Assembly (NCBI RefSeq): GCF_040412425.1
Contig: NC_089743.1
Location: forward strand, 81,393,471 to 81,457,470
Source: Macrobrachium rosenbergii
Lineage: Eukaryota > Arthropoda > Malacostraca > Decapoda > Palaemonidae
DNA length: 64,000 nucleotides
Reading direction: 5' to 3'
Shown: positions 1 through 11,480 of the stretch, one piece after another
Layout: each line of letters starts with the position of its first letter
Numbering within the stretch: position 1 is the first letter of the stretch
Translations under genes and position numbers: made by a program
Notes under the pieces: generated by a model
What the model was told of the DNA's origin: nothing
Seen by the model: the letters and a program-made list of their open reading frames with translations, nothing else
Database searches by the model: none

Positions 1-1265
1 ATAATTTGGGTTAGGGAAGTCAGATCTATGGGTCAGTATCAGATACAGTATTAAAAAGCATAGATGCGGTTCATAATGAAGGGCTCAGAATCTGTACTCG
101 AATATTCTGGTCATCCTTAAATAAGTTTGTACAAGTTGAAAGTGGTGAATCACCCCTCTCTTTCTTCACTTCAGTTTAGTAACCATACAAAGTGCAATAA
201 AGATTCAGGCAAATGACTAGAAAACTAAAAAGCTGTTCAGTCTAAGAGATATTTATAGATACTCATCCACCACCATTTCCAGTTAGATCCAATAGAAATG
301 AGTCAGTAAAAGTAACCATAATATTTCTGCAGACACTGGACCCACCCTTTTCTTTGATGATGAGGAAAGTATGTGTCTGTACACATTTGTACTATCTTTC
401 CGAAAATTGTAGATATACCCTGGAACATACCAAACAGTGTACAAGAGAGCATATAAAATGGAAAGGCCCACATGGACAACTGATATTGGCTACATTTCTT
501 CACATGGTGTAGGATTGCTGCAGTATCATCTAATGTTACAAGCCAGTAATCCTCTAGTTTTGACTGCAAAACTGTGTGCATAATGGTCTATACTTAGGGT
601 TATTAAAGATATGCCACAGCAATGTCATTTTTCTATTCCTTTAGAAATGCAATAGAAGCCTGTCAGAATTAATGTCTTAAAAATCTTACGTACAGCTAAA
701 TAACCTTTGATCACTGTTCATGAAGGCATTAAAGAAAATGAACATGCTGATAAGGCAGCCACAGTTAAAACTATTTTGACCAGATCACATGTACCTATCC
801 TGTAAGTGATCTTTGCAATCACTGAAACCCATAATTTCTAGTAAATGGCAGCGTCTAGGGAATGATGAATGTGATAATAACATTAAAATACATTAAAGCT
901 GATTATAGCATTCTTCATTCCAAAAAGAATCCTATATTATTTGACCCATGAGTATTTGATGAGTAACCTACTTGATATGGAATGAAGAGGATGCAGAACA
1001 TCACAAGCATATATTATGTGACTGTCCAACCAACAACAAATATCGACTATAGTTTTTGGAAACGAGTCCTTAAAAGAAATTTTTTCAGACTTCAGTTTAT
1101 CCAGTAAAATTTTCAAGATATAATTTATTAAAATCTAATATCTTTATGAAGGACAAACCTTTTGGGCCATCTCTGGTAGAATTAAGAGTCGTAACTGAAT
1201 ATTCTGTTTAAACTGTTTATCGTTAATAAAGATATTAATACAGCAATAATAATAATAATAATAAT
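1..1265 (+). mobile_element. LINE 3' fragment (RNase H-bearing, I-like)
   Basis: Decayed open frames on the plus strand read like the C-terminal part of a non-LTR retrotransposon of the kind with an RNase H domain: near 45-110 a block similar to LKSIDAVHNEGLRICT, near 265-350 a proline-rich linker, and near 830-1180 segments such as KPIISSKWQRL and KKFFQTSVYPVK that resemble the element's C-terminus. Many stops and shifts are present. The fragment ends in a short (AAT)n tail at about 1244-1265, as I-clade LINEs do. The 5' part lies outside the window. Recognition is by eye. Confidence 0.6.
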
Positions 1266-2076
1266 ATATATTTATTGTATTTTTTGCTCATTATTGCATA
1301 TAAAAAAAATGTAGAAATTAAGCGCAATATTTTTCTGATTTTCTATTTAATACAGGTTTAATGATAAATTTTATTGACTATCCCCTACTTTCATGGGAGA
1401 TATGGTTAATTCCCAAATACCATTCAGGTGTCATTCCATTGGTACCCCACATAAAAATATCATATTTATGGTTAATTTTTGTTTTATTTTGTACAGAAGT
1501 CCCAGGGAATGAAATCTACCCAATGTCATTTGATGTCACTGGATTCTCAAAAAGGGTCAAGTAGGGGGACTACAATATTGACAGCAATATCGGGAGACAT
1601 TCTGACCTGTAACTGAAATGTTTTTGGTAATATATTGTCAAAAGCATCAAGCTGCATTTCTTTTAGGTAGGTGTAGTTTTCCGCTTGAAATTTGTTACAG
1701 TTACAGTTGTTTCCTTTTATTGTGGTCCCACTCCATTGAAGGTGCTCTGTGAGACCTGCAAATTCATTTGTCGTGTACACAATAATGCCAAGATATTCTG
1801 AGAGTCTTATGGTGTATTCCATAGCAATAGACAGTGCCACGTTTTTATGACGGAGAAAATAAGTCTTCAATTTTCTTAGAAAAGACTATATTTTCATTCC
1901 TCCTGATATCCAAATTGGAGCGTATTGTGTAGTCTTGGGGCTGCATTTAAAGATTATCATTAATAGAGGAACAGTTGATCGGATTTTTTTAGGTGAAGTT
2001 ATTGAGCTTAGGAATGAAGCTCAGGTTGTCCAAGAGAGAGCTTATAATGAGGATGTGAAGGAGATCTCGCTCTCCA
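1266..2076. other. AT-rich stretch, nothing identified
   Basis: No coding similarity is evident. A minus-strand open frame at 1547-1870 (107 codons) has no recognisable domain and no splice or start context that makes it convincing. It may include decayed 5' sequence of the LINE that follows. Confidence 0.4.
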
Positions 2077-3380
2077 GTGGTAATGACCACAGTTGGTGGT
2101 GGTGTACCCCAAAGTCATCACTCTGGAGTTGATTATAGCATCCCTTCTCTTGTAGGAGCTGATGGAACTGCTGTTAATTGCCATAAACAGGAGGCTCATA
2201 CTTTCCAAAGACTAAGTTATGTTCAGTGGCCTTCAGATCTAGAGAATCAAAACTGCTTCTTGGGCTTTACAGTTACTGTGGTATAGGCCCTAACAGGAGC
2301 TTTCCCATAATTTTTAAAAAACTGCTGATTTCATTGCTCCTAAGAGTACTACTATTTTCAGAAAGTTAGTTGGACTTGCAAATCTTCCTTATTTATGGAG
2401 GAAAGAGAATATTGCTGCGTTACTTAAGGGATTGAGTCCCTCCTTGTGCCCCCCGTAGACACAAGACTGATTTCAGTTACCCCCCATTTTATCTAACGCA
2501 CCCTTGTAGGTTAGCTGAAGATTACATAGTAATATGTTACGATATCATGGTTTGGGTTTTGTAAAGGCATTGGTACTTGTGATGCACATTTTTCAATACT
2601 GTATCTACTATTTTTGCAGAGGTGTGCATGGTTGGTTTAGATTTTAGTGCAGCCTATGGTCATGTGAATCTTGAAGCACTTACCTACAAGCTAAGGTTAT
2701 TGGGAATTGGTAGACATTTTATTAATATTTTAAATGAAGGGGTCTATGTTGATGTCCAGTATAGCAGGTGCAGTTATGTCATTTTAGCTGTTTCTCAGGG
2801 TAGTGTTTTCGGACCTTTGCCATTTATTGTCTATATTAGTGATGTTGCAGTTTATTGTCTATGCTAGTGATGTTGCAAGGTCTGGAGAGTAAACTGATTA
2901 CATATGTTGAAGATGCTACTCTTCTAGCTGTGGTTGCAGAATCCTTGAATAGATCAGGCACGTATTCATGAGTGGACTAGGCTGTGGGACATGAAGCTAA
3001 ACCCTTCTAAAACTCAAAGTATAATAGTTAATTGATCCAGAACACTTTTGCCTTTGCATCCTGATTTACATTTAAATGGTACAGTTTTAAATGTCAGTGC
3101 CTCAAACTTTCAAGATTTTAGGTGTAACTTTTGATTAGAAATTAACTTTTGAGAAGCATATCTGTATTATTGCTTCCTCTATTTCTCAAAAAGTTGGTAT
3201 CTTCCAGAAATGTTTTTGAATGTTTTGTGCTGATGCTATTATATCTGAGTGTTTCAACTCTTTTCTTCTTTCATGTTTGGAGTACTGTTCTCTAGTGTGG
3301 TCTCCTAGTGCTGACTCTTATCTCAAACTCTTGGATATAGATATGTCATCAGTCAGATTTATTTGTTCCTACACGATATA
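2077..3380 (+). mobile_element. Degenerate LINE reverse transcriptase fragment
   Basis: Spread over several frames are the ordered blocks of a non-LTR reverse transcriptase: SIPSLVGADGTAVN (about 2135-2180), PIIFKKTADFIAPKSTTIF RKL (about 2300-2370), MVGLDFSAAYGHVN (about 2625-2670), the VSQGSVFGPLPFIVYI block (about 2792-2840), WDMKLNPSKTQSII (about 2985-3030), LPLHPDLHLNGT (about 3048-3080), and FNSFLLSCLEYCSLVW (about 3255-3302). The catalytic YADD block is changed to a VEDAT-like sequence near 2905. Multiple stops make it inactive. A short internal duplication of 'tttattgtctat.ttagtgatgttgca' lies near 2822-2876. It abuts the DIRS element near 3380. Confidence 0.75.
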
Positions 3381-4018
3381 CTGTACAAACTGTTGGTCCT
3401 TTACATTAGGAATTATTTACGGCGGAGCTGGAAATGGCCATTGAACTTTCAGACAAGGTTGTTAGGCAGTTATCTACCGTTTGTTAGGTGGGGGTCCCGC
3501 CCGCCCGGACATAAACCATCCAGTTTGCTTTCGGCTGTTGTGCGGTGCAAACATCTGCTCTCCCTCTCTGCCCTGATTGTCGTTGAGCTGTTTTTTCTTG
3601 GTGGGTTCTTTCTTTCTTTGTTTTTGCCTGTGATTTATGTATGGTTGTGAGTTTTATAATGCAAACCCACGAATCTGACAAGCCCGTTCACAAGGCCGCC
3701 TTCCCTCAGCGTGTCCTGGGGTTGGAGGCAAGAAATGTGGTAGCTTTAGATCTTATGTTGAAGTTGATTCTCAAGCCCTCGCCCTCTGTTCCTCATGCAA
3801 GGGGTGTGGGTGCTCACATGACTCTACTTGTGCCGTGTGTTCCTGGTCAGCTGAGCAGTGGGTGAAGTTTGAAGGGAGAAAACGATATTGGGGGAAGGCT
3901 GCCAAGGTGTCGTCTGAGGGTTATATGCCCCTGACTAAGCCTTGGTGGCTAACCCTTCTTCCTCATTTCTCTCTCCCGACAAGCTTTCCCTTCTGGCTGT
4001 CTCTCCTTTGGAAGAGGA
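3380..4018 (+). mobile_element. DIRS-like retrotransposon copy 1, 5' part (leader and gag start)
   Basis: This segment aligns by eye with the reverse complement of 46197-45700, which defines a shared element 5' region (for example 'ttggtcctttaca' at 3392 and its counterpart near 46185). A gag-like start MQTHESDKPVHKAAFP is at about 3659. A cysteine cluster of the form CSSC...C...C followed by WSAEQWVKFEGRKRYWGKAA lies near 3790-3905, a pattern common in DIRS gag proteins. The reading continues LSLLAVSPLEE to 4018, where an LTR element splits it. Frame changes occur, so this copy is defective. Confidence 0.72.
4015..4018 (+). repeat. Target-site duplication, 5' copy (AGGA)
   Basis: AGGA precedes the 5' LTR and recurs immediately after the 3' LTR at 7782-7785. 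Deleting the element with one copy gives codons for PLEEDSPLSSSLASLAM across the join, so the duplication length of 4 bp is supported by the restored host-element frame. Confidence 0.8.
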
Positions 4019-4597
<579 letters not shown>

Positions 4598-4604
4598 TAA
4601 TATT

Positions 4605-4622
4605 TGGTGCCCAACGTGGGGC
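4605..4622 (+). promoter_or_regulatory. Primer binding site, tRNA-Lys type
   Basis: TGGTGCCCAACGTGGGGC lies 7 nt after the 5' LTR. It differs at one position (fourth base T for C) from the standard retroviral tRNA-Lys1,2 primer site. This is where minus-strand DNA synthesis would start. Confidence 0.85.
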
Positions 4623-4686
4623 AGCTGGTGTTGCAGCTGCAATTGAAATTAGTGGCTAGTCATGGCTAGTAGTGTGACTGGAGGGA

Positions 4687-5381
4687 ATGGAAGAGGAACT
4701 GGTGAGGTTGAGAGAGGAGTTGCGGCTGGCAAGAGAGGAGAATGGGAGGCTGAGGGGTGAGAATGAGGAGTTGAGGGAGTCAGTTGGAGGAGATGGGGGA
4801 ATGCTAAGGAGTGCAAAGAAGAAATGAAAGGGGGGAGATGAAAGAGTCAGAAGACAGAATGGAAGACAGGATGGTAGAGAGGATGGATAAAAAGTTGGAG
4901 GAATGATGAAAAGTGTGGAAGAAATGGTGAAAGGTATGTTCAAGGGTGTTTTTGGAGAAGGGGCTGTTGGAGGCAGGTCCTCTGGAAGCGTGAAGGGGCA
5001 AGAGAGAAAGAAAAGGAGGAAGAAGTGAATGGAAGCTTGAGTGATGAAAGTGATGTGGAAATAGGAAGTAAGAAACGAGAGAATGAGAGGCAGGGTAAGG
5101 AAAAGGGGAATGAAAAGCAAGGGAAGGAACAGAGGGAAAGTAAGGATAAGTCAGGGGAAGAAAAAGGGAAGAAGGGAAAAGGAAAGGAAACTGGTAAGAA
5201 GGGCAAGGAAGTGGGAAAGGTAGGAAAGAAGGGAGAGGGTGAAGATACTAGTGATAGTGAGGTGGATGGAGGTGAATGGATAAAAGTGGATAAAAAGAGG
5301 AAGAAGAAGAGTGTAATGAGTAAGATGAATGTAAGTGCGGAAGTGGACTCTTTGTATTCGGAAGAGGGTATGAAAGGATAG
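4687..5381 (+). pseudogene. Gag N-terminal coiled-coil and charged region, broken
   Basis: An ATG at 4687 opens a 46-codon frame to TGA 4825-4827 that begins MEEELVRLREELRLAREENG, a clear heptad coiled coil. Further coiled-coil reading (for example MKESEDRMEDRM) continues in other frames through about 4990, and then an open frame at 5025-5379 encodes a Lys/Glu/Gly-rich segment with SDESDVEIGSKK and DTSDSEVDGGEW. That frame ends at TAG 5379-5381 and is in phase with the gag frame that follows. I read this as one original gag N-terminus broken by two or more frameshifts and one stop. No function beyond multimerisation and nucleic-acid contact can be inferred. Confidence 0.65.
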
Positions 5382-5420
5382 AGTGAAAGTACGAAAGTGA
5401 GAGTGAAAGTGAGAAAGGCT

Positions 5421-6545
5421 ATGTATGTGAGGGAGGTACCCTGGTGTGAAAGGTATAATGAGTATGGAAGTAGAGATGTGCATGATTTCTTTAGGGAGTA
5501 TGAAAGGTTTTGTCAGGATAAGTATGGGGAAAGTAAGAGAGTGTGGGCACGAGAGTTAGGAGAATATTTGACTGGGTTTTTGCTTGATATGTATAGGGTT
5601 ATTATGAGTGTGGGAGATGTTGAGTATGACAAGGTGAAAGCTAGACTAGTTGAGCAAGCGAGGCGTATGAAAGCGAGTGTTAAGTATAAGAGGAAGAATG
5701 AATTTGATGAGGCAAGAATAAAAGCTGGGGAAACGTTGTCACTGTATGCTTGTAGGCTGGAGACGTTGGCAAGGAAGAAGTTTGGGGATGATGGGATAGA
5801 TGAATGTAAGGAGTTAGTACGGAAGTTGTTAGGGACAGTGCCAGATGGAGTTAGAGAATTTGTGAACTTGAAGCGGAAGGAGAAGAAAAGATGGACGAGT
5901 GAAAGGTTGACTTGGGGAGAAATTTTGGAAATTGTAGAAGATTATGAGCTTGACAGGGTTATAAAAGAGAGCAGAAGTGTAAGTGTAAGGGCTGGGGTAG
6001 ATGAGAGAGTGCCAGAGTTTGGAAGCTTTAGGGATGCAGTGTTGAGGGGCCCAATGAGAATGGCCGATAGTGTAATAGATAGGAGTGTAAGAGCAAGTAA
6101 TGTGGAGGTGCCAGTGAGGATGAATGGTGGGGTTGTAAGGGAACAACGGGTTGGACGGGTTAGGGATAGTGGTGTACAAAGGGGAAGGTCGGTGAGTGGA
6201 AGTCGAGCGAAGTGTTTTAGATGTGGAAAGGAAGGACATACAAAGAATGAATGTAGGTGGGCTTTAGGAGCGTGTTTCGGGTGTGGGCAATCGGGACATT
6301 TGGTAAGTGAGTGTACGAAAGATAGGGGGGTTAAATGCTACAGGTGCGGACAGGTGGGTCATATTGCTAATGGTTGTAGGGGTACCCGAGTGAATGTAAT
6401 ATGTGGCAACTGTGGTAAGAATGGGCATTATGCAAGAATGTGTTCAGAACCGAGAGCGAAGTGTGTCGAATGTGGAATGGAAGGGCATGTATCAAGTGTA
6501 TGTAGACGAAAGAGGGTGACTGTGACAGCGAATTCGGGAAACTGA
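5421..6545 (+). CDS. gag: LTR-element Gag with five CCHC zinc knuckles
   Basis: The open frame runs from 5382; the first ATG is 5421 (an in-frame GTG lies at 5397). The N-terminal two thirds is helical and retrotransposon-gag-like: PWCERYNEYGSRDVHDFFRE, WARELGEYLTGF, and LYACRLETLARKKFG. The C-terminus carries five successive CX2CX4HX4C knuckles, with first Cys about residue 273 and last Cys about residue 369 counted from 5397: CFRCGKEGHTKNEC, CFGCGQSGHLVSEC, CYRCGQVGHIANGC, CGNCGKNGHYARMC and CVECGMEGHVSSVC. Known: Ty3/gypsy and retroviral Gag usually carry one or two; the protein packages element RNA. All key residues are intact, and this frame is free of stops although the region before it is broken. 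The start is uncertain because an in-phase TAG at 5379-5381 separates it from a longer N-terminus. Confidence 0.85.
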   Translation: MYVREVPWCERYNEYGSRDVHDFFREYERFCQDKYGESKRVWARELGEYLTGFLLDMYRVIMSVGDVEYDKVKARLVEQARRMKASVKYKRKNEFDEARIKAGETLSLYACRLETLARKKFGDDGIDECKELVRKLLGTVPDGVREFVNLKRKEKKRWTSERLTWGEILEIVEDYELDRVIKESRSVSVRAGVDERVPEFGSFRDAVLRGPMRMADSVIDRSVRASNVEVPVRMNGGVVREQRVGRVRDSGVQRGRSVSGSRAKCFRCGKEGHTKNECRWALGACFGCGQSGHLVSECTKDRGVKCYRCGQVGHIANGCRGTRVNVICGNCGKNGHYARMCSEPRAKCVECGMEGHVSSVCRRKRVTVTANSGN

Positions 6546-6547
6546 GT

Positions 6548-7150
6548 GTGAAGGGGGTTCAAATGGGTGGATCCTCCAGGATGCAAGCGGTGCGTGTGAT
6601 GCATGTACGTGAGGGGTTGTTGCATGAGGAGGATCAGCAATTGGTTTTGATAGAGTATGGTAGGAAACGTAAGAAAGGGAAGAACGTAAGTGAACGGAAT
6701 GATCGTAAGTTGTGTGATAGGGGTGTGAGTGCCAAAGTGAAAATGAGTGATAAAGCGTGTAATACGGATGAATGGGATGGTATGAATAGAACGTATAGCA
6801 TATGCGGGTTTGATATAACTGAGTTGACTGAACGTGTAGGGGTGAGTGAACGGTTGGCGGTGAGCGAAAGTGTAAGAGTAAGAGAGCGTAGCAGTGATAG
6901 ATGAGTGATTGAAAGCATGAATGAATCGTTGCAAGAATTGGAAAGGTCAATGAGCGAATGGGATGGGTTAGTTGAAGAATTGGGGGAGGTATTTGGGAAC
7001 GAGTTAGAGGGTATAGATGAGATTGTGGATGAAATTGAGAGTGGTAATAGTGAAGAAGATAGCGTGAATCTGAGAGAGAATGGAGGAGATGTGAATTTGA
7101 ATGTTGCTAGAAGAGAGAATGATTCTGAGAGAATGATTGCCTGCCCATGA
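6548..7150 (+). pseudogene. Second ORF of the LTR element, unidentified, one internal stop
   Basis: A single frame runs from an ATG at 6563 or 6569 (or a non-ATG start at 6548) to TGA 7148-7150, interrupted only by TGA 6902-6904. It lies in a different frame from gag and begins just after it. The first part is basic and Met/Val/Arg-rich (EEDQQLVLIEYGRKRKKGKN); the last 80 residues are strongly acidic and probably helical (SMNESLQELERSMSEWDG, ELEGIDEIVDEIESGN). No protease DSG/DTG, RT YxDD or integrase motif is seen. It could be a gag-pol junction remnant, an accessory protein, or acquired sequence. Confidence 0.5.
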
Positions 7151-7239
7151 AGCGATCTAGAGGACCTGCTAGTGAGCATCCGTGGGTGTTGCGTAAGACG
7201 ATTTGAATGCAGTGTGAAAGGTGTTGGTTGGGAAATGCT

Positions 7240-7254
7240 AGAAGGGGGGAGAAT
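7240..7254 (+). promoter_or_regulatory. Polypurine tract
   Basis: A purine run AGAAGGGGGGAGAA directly precedes the 3' LTR, where plus-strand DNA synthesis is primed in LTR elements. Confidence 0.75.
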
Positions 7255-7300
7255 TATAGAGGGATGAATAAATTTGTTTGTATTTAGCATTTCCCAACGT

Positions 7301-7380
<80 letters not shown>

Positions 7381-7781
7381 AGTGTGTGCTTCGGTTGTTG
7401 GAAGAGGGATGAGGTCGTTAGTTTGTTTACGGTGCTGTCTGTCTGTGCAAATGTCGAGGAGTTTTTTCGGTTTTGAGTGAGTCTTGATCTGAGTTCTGTG
7501 CAAGCGGACATTGATGGTGGATTATTGTATGTTTCGTGAGTCATGTGTTTTCCGTTGGATGTCATTGTTGTCTGTGCATGTGTCTCTTTCTTTTTGCTCG
7601 TTTTTTTTGGTTGAAAGTCTGTTTTCGGTTTTGTTTGTGTAATTTTGTCTACTGTGTTGGCGACCGTGGACACGTTCATCCATCTCCCAGCAACTGAGGA
7701 TCAGAGTGAGTATTGTATGTGATTATATGTTCTGTGTATCTGTGTTGTGTATTGTTTTTGTGTTTTTTAAATTCCGCCACA
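7255..7781 (+). repeat. 3' LTR
   Basis: The LTR is 527 bp, a near copy of 4019-4597 with a shorter AG tract (7309-7378), a roughly 12-bp difference after the tract, and about six substitutions by eye. It is followed by AGGA (7782-7785), the 3' target duplication. Confidence 0.85.
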
Positions 7782-10311
7782 AGGACTCCCCTTTGTCTTC
7801 TTCGCTTGCTTCGTTGGCCATGGAATGACGGGGGAGAGCTGGAGATGAGGAAGACCTCCTCTCGGGGGTCTGTCCTCGCTCTGGGGGAGAGATTTTTCCC
7901 TTGGAGCGAGAGGAGTCTCCCTCCACTAACCCGACCTTTCCTTCTTCTAATTTGGTGGTTGAGCAGTTCCTTGGCAAGCAAGCAACTGATTTAAATGCAG
8001 CTTAGCAATCCCTGGGTCTTTCAGGCACTCCAACCCTGCAGGGCCTCTTTGCCCATCTGGTGACTGCTTCGGTAGTGACCCACGCTGCTGCTACCACCAA
8101 GACCACCACAGTGACGATGACAGCATTCACAAAGATGCTGGTGACTGTATCCTCACATTTTCCTACCCAAGTGACTTCTGTCCCGGCATCCCAGCACACA
8201 GTGCCCCTTCCTCCAGGTTTTGCTGTGGCCCTGCCATCTCTCGCTGTTCTGCCTATGATGGTCACCTCCTCTGTTGCCCACATGATGGTTCCTGCCCCTG
8301 CTGCTCCTGTGATCTCTGCTGTTTGGGCCGCTGCTGCTGCTCCACCTGCCCTGGCTGTCCTGGCCACCCCCGTTGCCAGTCCTTTTATGGATGCTCCTGT
8401 TGCCCTGGCTGCCGTGGCTGCTCCTGTGATGTCCGCTGCTTCCTCTTAGATGGGGACTTGACTGCTATCTTGAAGAAGATGACAAAGAAAAAGTTGAGGA
8501 AGAGGTCCTATAAGGTGTTGTCATTGTCATCTTCATCAACTTTGTCTTCATCCTCGTCGTCTGCCACTTCCTCCCCTTCCCCTTCTGAGGCTCATTGGCC
8601 AAAGAAGAGGAAGGCTGCCTCTCCCCCCCCCACAAGGAGTCCCGCTATTGGGCTTCTAAGGGCTGCCTCCCTCCACAGGGGAAGCAGTGGGATCTCTTGT
8701 TGGCTCTTCCCGGCCTTTGGGCTCAGGAACTGAATCACTTGCCTCACCAGGGTCTTGTGTTTCAGGAGCCAGGGCGCGAAGACCTCGGTTTGCGCTCCCA
8801 TTGCCAGTCCTAAGAAGTCCTCTTCTAAGATTGGTGCTGTGTTGGGTGCTCGTTTGCGTGTCACTCGGAGTACCCAAGTCTCCAAGGGGTCTTGAGCATC
8901 CTGAACTGGTGTTGGAGAGACCTCTCACCCTTCCAGTTCAGGCACTGGACAATAGAAAGATCCGAGTCATGCAGGTGTCTCGGCTCTTCTTGCTGGCACT
9001 ACCACAAGTGCTCGGCCAGGTTCCCAGCCTGGTGTGTTGGTCCTGAAGGTCCGAATACCTGGGGAGAGAGAGAGGAGGTACCCTGTCCAGTCTTCTTCTC
9101 ACGAGGTTTCGGCCTTGAAGAAGACTGAGGCACGTCAAGAGGACAGCGCAAGTTCTCGCCAGCCAGCTGCGCATTCGACCCTGCCCAGCCCCCACGCGTG
9201 ATTGGTTCGGCTCACGTGAACCTCTGCGCTCTCCTCGGGACAGCACTTCGCCAAGGCGTAAACACTCTCTTAGACCTGTGTTGCCGTCATCACCGCAGGT
9301 TGATGACTGCACGCAGCCCGCCCCTTCTGCTAGCAGGATTGGTGGGAGTGCCCGATCCTCTTCACCTGTCCCCTCAACCTCCTAGGGTTTTACCAGGAGG
9401 CAAGAGACGGACAGGAGGAACTCAGGAGAGTCCTCTCATCAGAGTTTGACTATGAAGGCCTATGTTCCTGGTTCGGTCCTCAGATTGACCCAGTCATTTC
9501 AGGATGGCTCTAAGGGGTCTGCCAAGGTTCTCCCTCCTGCAGGCAGAGTAGATCGGAAGGACTGCACCCTGGAAGGACTTGAGGGTCCTCTTCCTCAGGC
9601 TGCGGACACCCCTGAAATACAGAGGACCTTTGCAGAGATTGTTGTGCTGATTTGTCAGCATAATGATCTTGGGAAGGGCCCATAGCCTCTTCTGTGGATC
9701 ATCCTTCGCACCTTGAAACCTTTTTGGGCCCTAAGAAGGAACCAAAGGTTTCGGTGGGGCTGCTGTGGTCCTCGCTTATTGAGGGGGTACTCGACCAGTT
9801 GAATAATCTTGTTTCTGGGCAGGACGAACCGCTCAGACAAGCTCCTTTCCCCTCCTCCGCCTCGACAGAAGGGATTTTACACACCCTCGGGGGGGTCTTT
9901 GCCGACCAAGCAGGTTTAACTGGACCTGACTCATCTAGGCCAGATCTCTTGCTGCAGCAACTTGTTTCGGAAGGGGTCTTCCTTTCACAGCAAGAGGCAG
10001 TGAGCCTGGAGGCTACCGCCATGGTGGCCCTCCAGGAAGTGTCCTGGCTGGACCTGTGGTCGATCACAGTATCCATGGTGGCTGCCTCCTCAGGTGTTAT
10101 TGTCCCTGGAGAGGACTCTGCCTTCAGGAGACTATGCCAGTCTGGAGGTAGAGCCATCTCCTACTTTGCCCACCAGATGGAAAACCTGTGGGCAAACCTG
10201 GTGTTGAAGAGAAGGGATGCTGTCCTGACTTGGATTGCCAGGTCTGTAGGTTCCAAGTCGGCATTTACCTTACGGAACGGACTGTTGATAGGTTCTGCCT
10301 CTCTTTCCTAG
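7782..10311 (+). pseudogene. DIRS copy 1: gag, remainder
   Basis: The gag of the interrupted DIRS element resumes. In order: SPLSSSLASLAM; an Ala/Pro/Thr/Val-rich frame at 8060-8449; a Ser-rich patch and a KKMTKKKLRKRSYK basic stretch near 8475-8510; a poorly conserved middle; then a 205-codon frame at 9694-10311 with the conserved DIRS gag block LEATAMVALQEVSWLDLWS, FRRLCQSGGRAISYFAHQ and LWANLVLKRRDAVLTW. The same Ala/Pro-rich and SWLGDLTTILKK parts occur in the minus-strand copy near 45215-45892. Several frameshifts and stops separate the pieces, so no intact gag remains. DIRS gag is a structural protein of the intracellular particle. Confidence 0.75.
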
Positions 10312-10341
10312 AAAGTTGGTGGATGCTGCTGAGGACAAGCT

Positions 10342-11252
10342 TTGGGCCGAAGACTGACCACCTTGTCCATCAGGCAGTGGCTAAGACCTCCAGGTCTTTG
10401 TGCCACTGCAGCCCGACCTTCGGGTCAGGCTAGCACTTCCTTGGCCCCTAAGAAGACCAAGGCTTCGAAGGGTGCCCACAGGAACACACAGCCTTCTTCT
10501 TTTGCCAGAAAGGGCACGCAATTGTGCCCCTTTCAGCCCGCTTTCCAGTCAGGAAAAGGGGCAAGGGGAAGAAGAAGAAGAGGAAACGCTAGGGGCGGCA
10601 TTCCCCTCCAGCTGCTGCCATTGGTTGCGGGGGGAGGTTGCTGGTCGAGCCATTGGGCAACATGGCAGCGATATGGAGCCGAGACCTGGATAGTGGATGT
10701 TCTTCAGGAGGGATATCTAAGCCCCTTTGGGTCTCGGCCAACCCTCACCAACTCTTCCGTCCGTCTCCTAACCTACGTTTTTGGTTCGCCAAAGGATCTC
10801 ATACTCAGGCAAGAAGTGCAAGCCATGCTGAACGAGGGTGCTTTGAAAGTCGTGTTGAATCGATCCCCAGGTTTTTACAGCCTTGTCTTTCTCATAGAGA
10901 AAGCCTCGGGGGTTGGAGACCAGTCATAGACCTCTCTCTCTTGAACTGATTCATTCGCCAGACTCGGTTCATGATGGAGACAGCACGCTCCGTGCTCGCC
11001 TCCATCAGGGAGAATGACTTCATGCTTACAGTGGACTTGAAGGATGTGTATTTCTATATACCCATCCATCTGTCCTCTCGCAAGTGCCTCCGCTTTATCC
11101 TTGGGAGAGCAGTGTTCCAGTTCAGGGCACTCTGTTTCGGGCTGTTGACCACTTCTCAGGTGTTCATGCGAGTGTTCACCCTGGTGTCAGCGTGGGCCCA
11201 TTTGAATGGGATACGTCTGTTGAGGTATCTCGACGATTGGCTTGTCCTCAGT
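10342..11252 (+). pseudogene. DIRS copy 1: reverse transcriptase, broken and 3'-truncated
   Basis: Reverse transcriptase of the DIRS order, read across frames: EVQAMLNEGALKVVLNRSPG and FYSLVFLIEKASG (to 10910), GGWRPVIDLSLLN then a TGA (10947-10949), METARSVLASIRENDF, LTVDLKDVYFYIPIH, FQFRALCFGLLTT, and IRLLRYLDDWLVLS to about 11252. YLDDWL is the catalytic block in DIRS RTs and is intact. Just after it the homology stops and a 119-bp tandem repeat begins, so RNase H and tyrosine recombinase are missing. The element is inactive. Confidence 0.82.
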
Positions 11253-11480
11253 AAATTGGGTTAGCCAAACTTCTTGTTTATGAAACATTGCCATGATAGC
11301 AGCTCCCAATCACACCTGACTTACAAGCCATGGTGTTTACTAAAGGCATGTATATCCTTTAGTAAATGAGCAAATTGGGTTAGCCTAACTTCTTGTTTAT
11401 GAAACATTGCCATGATAGCAGCTCCCAATCACACTTGATTTACAATTCATGGTGTTTACTAAAGGCCTGTATATCCTTTT
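11253..11480 (+). repeat. 119-bp tandem duplication at DIRS breakpoint
   Basis: Two units start AAATTGGGTTAGCC at 11253 and 11372 and share nearly their whole length, including GAAACATTGCCATGATAGC and TAAAGGC.TGTATATCCTTT. They differ by scattered substitutions and a roughly 10-bp length difference. Confidence 0.85.

Noticed and set aside
1547..1870. 107-codon minus-strand frame
   Set aside because: No recognised domain, no intron or promoter context, and LINE-derived DNA on both sides; left unassigned.
6428..6950. Minus-strand frames of 152 and 168 codons opposite gag
   Set aside because: They are shadows of the gag and second frame on the plus strand; no motif, and the sense strand has the zinc knuckles.
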